DNA of 64,000 nucleotides. Source: Saturnia japonica. Taxonomy: Eukaryota > Arthropoda > Insecta > Lepidoptera > Saturniidae. The stretch's first letter is position 1. Each line of letters begins with the position of its first letter. Under the pieces are notes generated by a model. The model saw nothing but the letters and a program-made list of their open reading frames with translations, did not search any database and was not told where the DNA came from. The stretch covers positions 16,740,001 to 16,804,000 of the forward strand of contig CM065323.1 of NCBI GenBank assembly GCA_033032175.1, read 5' to 3'. Shown here in pieces: positions 1 to 8,571 of the stretch. Made by a program: the position numbers and the translations under genes.

Positions 1-727
1 AATAGTTATAATTGGATCAAACTTAAAGGTATTACGTCTTCTAAATATAAAGTATTGGATGGATTTTTTAAGCAGATTTGTTATATATTTATACTTTATA
101 GGTATATACTATGGTATATATACACGTAAAATAACGAAATAGCTACACGTCAAACATAGTATGAACTTCTGCTTCTCTTCAGGCGCATAGAATGTATTCC
201 TAATTTTTACAGTTCAACTATATTTAAAAAATGGTGACTTTCTTCTTAAAACAGTTATTTTTGGCATCATCATGCTCCCAGTTATTATATATAAATGATT
301 TCACTTGTAAACAATAATCTAATCATACCAGCCAATAAACAACCAATATTTCATTAGAAAGGAATAACGTAAGCTTATAAATTAAAACATATCCTTATCT
401 GACCACATCATGACAAAGCAAGACGATCCCGCTAAAAACTCACCACAATAAGAAGTTAGTAGTTACTAGAACTTTTTAATTCCCGCCATTATATGTTTAG
501 ATTGATTACTTCATTTTTCTTTTAAAACTTTTTTTACGTAATAACAATACAGAAATGTACCTTATCAGTGAAATGATGAACAAATCTAAATAATACTCAT
601 TTTACACTCTTTAAACTTCTAAAGACAATGTATTGGTTATATTATAGACCGCACATGACACTGAGCTGAGACATTGACCTTCAAGTAGTGTCCTCTCGGT
701 AGTCTGTGCCTTGAATGAATGTATGAA
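1..727. other. AT-rich tract without recognised gene
   Basis: I see no long open frame, RNA gene or transposon protein here. The sequence is AT-rich with scattered homopolymers. It precedes a dispersed repeat that starts near 728. Confidence 0.4.
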
Positions 728-1150
728 CTAAAGCCAATGTGGCCAGATTAAAATCCATGGTTGTACTAGAATGCAGGAAAAAAACCTACTAAAATTTGCT
801 AAAGTTTTTTACAGTAACTGCTAAAATACTATTAACATGGATGACTATAATATATAATTAAACAATATGCACCAGCGGTTCCATTTATGTTAATTTTCCT
901 ACTTTTGTTCGATATTTAATCATTTAGCAGCATTTTTCAAGACAGGACGGTGGTAGTATACTTATTTTCCTCCCACTAGATACACTATTATCGAAATATT
1001 TTTTCCTTAATTTACCTAATATATTATACGTTACTGCGGTAATCATTCTACATACAAAGAAGTATTTGGCAGTTTCCAAATTATGGATGCATTTGTAAAG
1101 TAATTAATTTATGTGATCCAAAAATCTAAACGGTAAATTGTGGCCTTTAA
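728..1150. repeat. Dispersed repeat (family G), copy 1
   Basis: Blocks here recur in the same order at 21283-21545. Examples are the stretch around AATGTGGCCAGATT, the one around GGCAGTTTCCAAATTATGG, and the tail around ATCTAAACGG. The copies are diverged and carry different indels. No coding capacity is visible, and both orientation and family are undetermined. It is probably an old non-autonomous element. Confidence 0.5.
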
Positions 1151-1249
1151 ATGTTTGCATAAAAAAAATTCTATAATAAAAAAGGGTCACAAATTGATAT
1201 TTAATTGAAATGAAGTAATTAAAGCTTTTCTATGTATAATATTAAAATG

Positions 1250-1640
1250 CTTTCACTCATATCCAACAAAATCATACAAAACTTTAAAAGTAGAGAGATA
1301 AGGCATCCTTCGCTGAATGTTAAAATGTTGTAAGCCAAATATTTTAAAAAGTACATACAATAATAATATTCTTTATTTTAGGTTACCAGCAAGAATTTTA
1401 TAAAAGTTGCCAAATTAATGCTTGATTCCTTTGGTTTGTGTTAGGTGCTAGATTTAAGAAATCTGCTACAAAACACAATAGGGACTGAAATAAAATATAC
1501 GATTCTGCTTAATCTGTTTACACTGACTACACCTTGAATAACAATGTTATTTAAATATATAAATCAATACATGTATGACTACTTTCACCATGAACTTATT
1601 AAAAAACACAGATAACCTAACCATTTATTTCAACAGACCT
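1250..1640. repeat. Dispersed repeat (family H), copy 1
   Basis: This segment is paralogous to 24965-25320. Shared blocks include AGATTTAAGAAATCTGC, ATGAACTTATTAA and the end block ACACAGATAACCTAA followed by CATTTATTT. The similarity stops at the same place in both copies (near 1638 and 25313), which marks a probable element end. No ORF of note. Confidence 0.5.
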
Positions 1641-1715
1641 CGTGGCGCAGTGGTAGCGTGCCTACCAAGAAGTCGCGACTTCGATCTCCGCCCACGTCTG
1701 ATTTTTATGCGATGG
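1636..1715 (+). repeat. tRNA-like SINE head fragment
   Basis: The sequence carries an A-box-like block (GTGGCGCAGTGGTAGCGTG) and, about 30 bases on, a degenerate B-box-like block (GACTTCGATCTCC). This is the layout of a pol III internal promoter in a tRNA-derived SINE. A diverged relative lies at 33222-33285 (around AAGTCGCGAGTTCTATCC). It is not a functional tRNA, because no cloverleaf can be closed. Confidence 0.5.
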
Positions 1716-1721
1716 CATATC

Positions 1722-1985
1722 AGTTGTTAATCTACATACATACCATTACGCCTGTATCCCCGAAGGGTTAGGCAGAGGTGTACTAATTGTTCACCCACAG
1801 TTCGTCGTGTATGTTTTTAGGTCCCATGTGGGGCGAGCCTATTTATTGCCATAATTCGGGCACAAACTCCGAGCTGCTACTGAGAATTTCATAGAGAAAC
1901 CCAATAACACTTTGCTCAACCTGGGAATCGAACCCAGGACCTCGATCATAGCAGTCGCGGTTATGACCACTAGGCTAATGAGGTT
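1722..1985 (-). repeat. tRNA-derived SINE (family S1), copy 1
   Basis: On the minus strand the head has an A-box-like segment (CCTAGTGGTCATAACCGCG) followed by a B box (GGTTCGATTCC). A body follows, and then a tail around CCTAACCCTTCGGGGATAC. The same structure recurs in the same orientation at 39030-39255 and 61852-62108. The tail alone appears at 27300-27345. This arrangement is typical of lepidopteran SINEs transcribed by pol III and moved by a LINE. Confidence 0.8.
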
Positions 1986-2740
1986 ATAAAGATTTTAAGG
2001 ATTATTATCAGCTGTTTAGTCACCATAACTTAAGCTTCGCTTAGTTAAGAATGAAATAACCATGTGTGAAATTGTATCTCATATTTATTCATAGAAGCTT
2101 CTACTACATAATTATTTAATTACAAAACAAAACATAAATTTAAAATTATTGACATGGGATGTAGCACTGTTCTGCCATCTTGTAACATACGTTGCGAATT
2201 TTTTAGCGAATTAGGTACAATATGTATCGCAATGTATGAACATAAGATGGCGCTGAGCTACAAAATTGATTTCTCTGACAATATTAATTTTTATAATTTG
2301 CTCTGTTAATTTTTATGTGGCTTCAAACAAAGGAGGTTCTCAATTCGAATATATATTTATCGGTTTATCTGGTGTTTCTTCGAAGTTAAAAGTTTAGTAC
2401 CAATTAAATTAAAGTGGGACTACTCTTGATCCTTTCCAACACAAAAGAATGAATTAAATCGGTTCATATTTATAGAAGATATGGCTTAATATCGATAAAA
2501 AACATATACATTCGAATAGAGAACGTCCTCCTTTTTTTTTAAATCGCTTAAAACCATGTATATACAACTTCACTTTCAATCGATATTTAACTAACGATCT
2601 AGAGTTGTTTGTCAAATAGATAAAGTTTTGACAAGGTCAAAAGAGTTAAAATAGATGTGTGCTTAAAATCTAATTAACTTCGTTAAAATTAGACTCGAGA
2701 TTCGCAAATCATTTCCGATTGGTTATCGAGAAGGTAACTT
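1986..2740. other. Non-coding tract with a small dispersed repeat
   Basis: No gene is seen. At about 2150-2300 there is a block (around GGATGTAGCACTGTTCTGCCATC and GATGGCGCTGAGCTACA) that recurs in diverged form at 33627-33760, so it is an interspersed repeat. The rest is AT-rich sequence without support for any feature. Confidence 0.45.
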
Positions 2741-2744
2741 TCGT

Positions 2745-3190
2745 TACCATATCTTCTTCTTCTTTATAAAAATCGACTCCAAAACGGCTGGAGCGATTTT
2801 GATGAAATTTTCATATAATATTCATATTCGCTGAGCGTTCCTGTAAATGTAAGTAGCGATCGGATCAATGATCGCTATGGACTCCATAAGGGCACAGTAA
2901 CGCGTGGTCTGGTGGCATCCTACTTATTTATATTATGAGAGGTAGGGCATGGAGTAATGTCTTTGAAGATTTCTCTCTACTTGCTTCACTTCGTCTGGTG
3001 GATTATTTCCACCCTATAGAAGATCGCAGCCTAAATAATCTTGTGTACTGTTCCTGCGGTGATTAGGGTTTCCAGAGCACTTTGGGGTAGAGGGTACAAG
3101 GTCGGAAACGAACTTGTGATATCTATGGGATTCTACCAACGTCGATACGATACGGTAGCCGCTTACCACTAGGCGACGTTAGGTTTATTT
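2745..3190. repeat. Dispersed repeat with GGCTGGAGCGATTTTGATG block
   Basis: The block ACTCCAAAACGGCTGGAGCG plus its continuation is repeated at 4775-4810, each time downstream of an AAAAATCGA motif. This block is common in insect non-autonomous elements, but I cannot assign a class from sequence alone. Down to 3190 the tract contains stretches that look like further decayed repeat. No reading frame is supported. Confidence 0.4.
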
Positions 3191-3267
3191 TAATAAACAT
3201 ATTTTAATCAAGGATTATAAATAAAAACAAGATTTTTTTTTTTCCAAAGTGCATATTGTTTCGAAAA

Positions 3268-4062
3268 CTAGCTGTGCCCGCTGCTTCGCTAACGTAGACT
3301 ACAGAATGCCTGCGCGAATCTTGCACCCCCCTCCCAGCTATTTTAAAGACAAAAATGTTTATTGTGAGTGTTCCTTAGAAGATAGATGTACACTCTCCCG
3401 AAGTTTTTTATAGGTCTTTTTAATGCCTATGATTATGTAGTACATTAATTTGCTATATCTCTTATGGTTTACTCAGCATAAGCTATTTAAGCGCCCGAAT
3501 TGATTCACCATGACCAGTTTTTTTTTATTTGTGCTGAAGACTAATTATTTTTCTAAAATAAAAGTAGCCTAAGTAAGACTATCAGTGAAAGTCCCGTCAA
3601 AATCGGTCAAACCGTTTCGGAGATTACCCGGAACAAACAGACAGATAGACAGACAAAAATTTTAAAAATAGGCTTTTCGTTATTGGTGTCGTATATACTT
3701 TAATAATAAAAATAACTTTATTTAACAATAATAAAATACAAAAATATGAGGCTGATTTCTAGGAAATACAATATTTTTGTTTTTAATAAAAGAAAACCTA
3801 GCGCCTGAACTAGGCCGAGCCTGTATCTCAAACGCTAGTCTCTTCTCGTGATATATTATTACATAGTAGGTACCTAGGTACATGTGACATACCTAGTGTT
3901 ACACTGTTGTATCTTATTAACATTATGACAAAAGTATAATTTTAAAAGAGAAAACACAAGGAATTTTGTATTTTTTTTGTTTTTTCACTTTCACATGCAT
4001 TTAGTAAAAAACTGTTGTTTTGACATTACAAACAGACACTTCAATTTTATTAATTGTATAGA
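3268..4062 (-). mobile_element. Helitron-like non-autonomous element (family A), copy 1, interrupted
   Basis: Read on the minus strand the element starts TCTATACAATTAATAAAATT (ending at 4062) and ends in CTAG at 3268. It is flanked by A on the 5' side and T on the 3' side, as for Helitrons. A GC-rich hairpin lies just before the end. Five more copies occur in the window. This copy is split by about 270 bases (3706-3975), and the putative insertion shows an ACTTT duplication (near 3701 and 3984). No protein is encoded. Confidence 0.7.
3706..3975. mobile_element. Insertion inside Helitron-like copy 1
   Basis: Relative to other family-A copies this block is extra sequence placed just after the conserved GAAAG/CTTTC point. 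It is flanked by ACTTT on both sides, consistent with a short target-site duplication. It contains no coding region, and its class is unknown. Exact edges are uncertain by a few bases. Confidence 0.45.
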
Positions 4063-4860
4063 TGAAAAGCCTGGATGCAATATGTATAGGACAGCGACAC
4101 ATTTAACAATTTGTGTACAACTGTTACGTCGTGTCGCGTCGTGCGGTAGCGTTGCGCGGTCGGTCGGTTGTAACAGTAATGGGGGATAAATATAACATAC
4201 CCAAATAATACACAAAGCTTTTATTACAATCAGTTTTATTACTTTCTATTTCTTACTATATAATTGAGAAGTCGAATATTAAAAGCGGACAAGTCCACTA
4301 AACATAATTTTACGTAATCAGCTAAACACTAGAAACATTGCATATGAAATATTTCGTTTTTGATTTTAATTAACATATAAATGGTATTTATATTATATTA
4401 ATTTTTATATTTACATAATTTATATTTATTAATCATAAATCACGAATTATTAAGAGGACGCGCGGTCTAAGAAACATAATATAGCAGCATTTGTAAGAAA
4501 AATTTATTGTACTCTAGTAAAAAAGGGAATACTACACCTGAAATAAAATAAGTAAATAATAAATACAGTGTTGCCATTGTATAGGACTTTGACACCTTTC
4601 ATAATAGACCCCTTAATTAATTATATGTATATTATAAAAAAAAATTAAATATGAAGTCTATTAAAAAAACATTAATTTTTCGAATTAACAAATATTATTC
4701 TTAAAATGACATTAAACTATTTTCTTCTTATATATATAAAAATCGATGTTTGCATGTATTTATCCCATGGACTCCAAAACGGCTGGAGCGATTTTGATGA
4801 AATTTTCCGACAATCTTCACATTATTAACCCACCGGGTGGGTGATCCTGTATAGTTTGGT
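4063..4860. other. Repeat-rich non-coding tract
   Basis: No gene is seen. At 4440-4476 a 36-base block beginning CACGAATTATTAAGAGGACG is repeated almost exactly at 6478-6514. At 4728-4830 there is a second copy of the GGCTGGAGCGATTTTGATG repeat. The rest is AT-rich filler. Confidence 0.45.
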
Positions 4861-5639
4861 AGTGAACACTACCGAAAAACTTTTGGTTCCCTGGTTAATT
4901 TTAGTTTATTTTACCGAGTTCAACAAAATACAGGATTCTACTCAATTCGAATGTATATAATTATATTTTTTTATGGATATTCAGCCATAACTTCTTTGTT
5001 TATCAACGGATTTGGGTGATTCGTGTTTTGTTGGATAGGGGATACCTCAAGGGTGATCCGATTTTAATTTCATTGGCATTAATTAACTTCGAAGATAATC
5101 CTGGGGACTTTTAGAAATCATTAAAGTTGGATTTCCTTTCTATTAAAAGTTGTCTTCTTCAAAACTGACGTTATCGCATAAAACATTCAAGTGAATTTCA
5201 ACTTTACTGTATCGTAATTACAACTCTCACTCGACAGTGACAGTGTGTCCGTTATGTACATAAACCGTTCGGGAAATATGTAATATATATTTTTTATTCT
5301 TAATAACATTATCTGTAAGACCTAGCTGGAGTTTCATTTAAAGCCTTGTTAAAGATAGTTTCAAGTGCTTTACGAGCACTTTTTACAGTGACACATCACT
5401 CAACTTTATGCAGCCAAACGCAATGGCTAACACCTCCTTTTCAATTTGTGTCCAGCGTGTATCTTGCGAACGAAACGGACCGGCCGCACGCGCCTCATAA
5501 CAAGCGCGCCCCAAACACTTGCAAACTATAAGTGTCTACATTTTTTCATTAAGTTTGTAAAAACGTAATGTTGGAGTTTTCATAATATTATTTTTTAACG
5601 TGTTAAAATATTAATTGTGTCCTTCATGTCACAGATATT
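4861..5639. other. Non-coding tract
   Basis: I find no supported gene or recognisable mobile-element domain. Short open frames here have no protein-like features. Confidence 0.35.
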
Positions 5640-6470
5640 CATTCTAAACTCGTTTTTAAGAAACATGTCAGCATAATTTGATATAAAGCGTGACAAGTAA
5701 TTTGTCATCCCTAAATATCTCTAATTCTTTTCTAGTGCTCGGAATCGGCATGTTTTGTATGGCACTGATTCTGTCCGGATCAGGCTGCATGCCATTATTG
5801 CCGAAAATATGACCTAGGTATTTTATTTCCCTGGATCTTACCTACAATACATTTATCTTTATTAAACTGCAAGCCGTTTTTGCTTATCTTTCATCGTATT
5901 CTTCTTTTGTGTTTCCAAATATTAGTAAATCGTCGATGAATAACTCTACAATTTTCATGCTAAAAGTTTTGTACATTGCATTGTAAAAAATTCTGATACC
6001 AAACATAAACCAAATGACATTCTTAAAAATCTAAATCGATCAAATGGTGTCGTGAATGTGCATAGCTTCGAACGATGATCATAAAAAACTACGTCTAGAT
6101 GAGATAAAAGTTCCTGATAAGTTAGCGTAATCTCTTCAAGTGTCGGTAACTGGAAGTGACTTGTTTTATAGCTTTATTTAAAAGCTGTGGGTCAATGCAC
6201 AGACGTAGCTTACTGTCTGGTTTTTCCGCTAAAACTATACTAGATTTCCAGTCGGTAGGTTCATCCACCCTTTTTATTAAGTTTAATTTTTCTAAACGAT
6301 TTTATTACTCCTGAAGATTCGTTCTCAATCTAATTGTTATATTTTGCGAACTACACACAACAGGAGGTATCGATTAATCTATAATTAGTGTGCTTCCTCA
6401 GCAATCTACCTATATCTTTGAACACACACTTGAATTTAACTAAAACATCACAATTTTTTGTAACAAGAAT
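5640..6470 (-). pseudogene. Ty3/gypsy pol (reverse transcriptase) relic
   Basis: Minus-strand translation gives the pieces EPTDWKSSIVLAEKPDSKLR and LCIDPQLLNKAI (from about 6270 to 6170), which match the conserved N-terminal RT region of Ty3/gypsy elements. Upstream (about 6450-6350) lies a short segment (FKDIGRLLRKH...) typical of the stretch just before RT. Downstream pieces such as NGLQFNKDKC-like and ILRSREIKYLG-like residues can still be traced in shifting frames near 5880-5800. Many stops and frameshifts make it non-functional. It is unrelated in detail to the Ty3 element at 49.9-55.9 kb, whose RT differs. Confidence 0.75.
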
Positions 6471-6644
6471 TTCATTAACACGAATTATTAAGAGGACGCG
6501 CGGTCTAAGAAACATTTCAAGAATAGTTATTTCTAAAATATATTGCTGTCGCGCTGTGCTTGGAATGTCACTGAATAGAGTGCGAGAGTGGCAACGGCAG
6601 TTCGGACTGATTATACCCAAGTAAAACTGACAAAATCATAGTTT

Positions 6645-6832
6645 CGTATTCCCCTGTTTCCTCCTCCAAAACTGAACTGATTTTATATATTTTAAAAGGC
6701 TCCTAGTTTTTATAATAATTCATTTATAAAAAAAAATCAAAACATAGGGACATGGCAGTGGTAGATATAATTTTTACGGTATAAAAATATTTGCTCTAGT
6801 ACCATTATCTAGAGTGGAAACAGGGGAATACG
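6645..6832. mobile_element. Small inverted-repeat (MITE-like) element
   Basis: A perfect 17-base inverted repeat (CGTATTCCCCTGTTTCC at 6645-6661 and its complement at 6816-6832) encloses 154 bases without coding capacity. The arms do not extend further, and I see no convincing target duplication. It could be a MITE or a chance hairpin that survived within other sequence. Confidence 0.45.
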
Positions 6833-7199
6833 TTTGTATTGGCAAACACTGCCCGCGTTTCCTCTTAAATAAAGCGCACGCAGTACACGCATCCCGTGAT
6901 TTTCGATTATTGCACTTTAAATCTAAAATATAAATTTGACCTATAAATACTTTATCTTTATGTTAGTGTTTTCCCCTAAAATGTTATAAAACTGGTAATA
7001 TATTTTTTGCTAACCTCGCGTAATAGGTATACTTCTCTAGCATCCTCCTCTGGCCTCCTGGAAACTGCTTTTGAACATTATACACGGGTCGGCACCACTA
7101 TCTTTCAACTTCTAAATCATTTATTTTTATTTTTCAACCCATAAATTTCACAAATTACGCACGAACTGAAAAGTTCTATATAACTTATCTTTGACGTAT
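6833..7199. other. Non-coding tract
   Basis: Nothing supported by open frames, repeats or RNA motifs. Confidence 0.3.
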
Positions 7200-7382
7200 C
7201 GTGATGCTGTGGAACCATCTCCTGGCCAGTGTGTTCCCTCCTTAAAACATCGAGTCCTTTAAGCGTAACGTGAAGAGATAATTATGCAGGCCGGCAAGAC
7301 AGCGGTGACCGCCGACGGATTTAGATCTCTCGGTGGTCACCGTTGTGTTTGGATTGAGCTGTGCTTACCATCAGGGGCAGTA
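7200..7382 (+). repeat. LINE 3' tail fragment
   Basis: The plus-strand translation resembles the C-terminal end of insect LINE reverse transcriptases (LWNHLLASVFPP, then a stop, then SFKRNVKR). It then runs into a terminal block ending CTTACCATCAGG. A related scrap (LWNCLPGTMFSPS) lies at 45700-45770. The fragment is 5'-truncated and dead. It abuts the 3' side of the minus-strand gene remnant. Confidence 0.55.
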
Positions 7383-8571
7383 CCGTAAATAAACAGAGCT
7401 ATTATTTAAAAAAAAACAGCACATTGCTAAACGACCTATTTTGTAGCATCTATAATACTTACATCTACACTTTCGCGAGACTTCGTGATATGCGCCGCGC
7501 GGAACATTCGGTATTTCATCAAAACTTAATAATTCTTGATCTCTTTCTATAGCAACGTTATTGATAATACTTAAGATTTTTTTAGCTACGTTACTATATT
7601 CCGAACCAAGAGCCGACAAAAGGAAGGCACTTCGTTTCACGATTTCAGCAACATCACCAACTTTATGATTGTTTGAATGAATTTCTCTACACTTAATTAC
7701 GTCATTCATGAAATTTATCATGCCTGCACGAAGAGCAGGGTCTAGTGCCGTATCTTTCTTTGAGCCACGGTACGGTTCTTTGTTCTGCTTTAATAGTAAC
7801 TCGAAATCAATTTTTTGGTTACTTTCGTTCGAAGTGATATCGGCTATTTCCGGGTCGTTCTTAAGCTTATAGTTAAATGCGTTCCCTACTGACTTTGAGC
7901 GTGCCATTGGAAAAACGTTTACATTGAAATCCCTATAACCTTTGCTCGTTGCTTTTAAAAGTTCTGTCAAATGTTCGATTATACTATATACGTTAAAAAA
8001 AATTGAATGAATTTCGGAACGTCTTCGAAGTGCATGCACACGATATACAGTAAGTGAAGTGGTATTATCTTAATCCACGGAATCAATGGAAATTTGTACT
8101 CGTTTAAATCTCCTAAACCGGTCATATATTGTAAATATCTTCTGATGTAGTTGAATTGTACGTATTTTAGCTGTTCAAGATGAACATTAGTTTTGTGGTA
8201 TTTCTGGAACAATGACTTCTCACCTATTTCATTTATAGGCTCTAATATATATGTGGTACCAAAGGCACTTTCCAAAGCAACTTTTGAGTCTACGTTGCTT
8301 GATATCCACATTCGTACTCCATCAGCTTCGATAATTTTAAGCATTTTAACTACTTCAATTTCATATGGGAACACGTGATCGAATCCGTAAAAGAGAAAAA
8401 TTACTTTTTTATTATTATAGTAATAAAGGAATAACTCTAATTCCAGTACTGTTGAACTATGTAGCCCTTCGTGGGTTGCTAACATTATTTTGTTATTAGT
8501 TTCACATAGGATGAATTTTGTTTTACTATGAATACCTTTCAAAGCAGCAACATAGAGTAAATTTAATCAAT
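7371..8571 (-). pseudogene. NACHT/STAND-type ATPase remnant downstream of nuclease ORF
   Basis: Two minus-strand frames follow the nuclease ORF after a 30-base gap. The first (8566-7979; no ATG at its beginning) contains KKVIFLFYGFDHVFPYEIEV at about 8405, which fits the Walker B region of NACHT ATPases. The first acidic residue of the usual D-G-x-D-E pattern is Y (codon 8389-8387) and the final E is H. A sensor-1-like segment (RMWISSN) and IIPLHLLYIVCMHF follow, as in the winged-helix side of NACHT modules. No P-loop GxxGxGKS/T is found before it. A shift near 8030 moves into the second frame (8039-7371), a 222-codon stretch with helices but no motif I recognise. I infer an internally deleted, frameshifted C-terminal half of the upstream gene. 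It could instead be a neighbouring paralog fragment. Confidence 0.55.

Noticed and set aside
1930..1985. Possible real tRNA gene (good B box)
   Set aside because: The same sequence with the same body and tail occurs in two other places and no full cloverleaf forms, so it is a SINE.
3977..4215. Overlapping short frames on both strands
   Set aside because: They lie across the end of a Helitron-like copy, begin at non-ATG codons and have no protein features.
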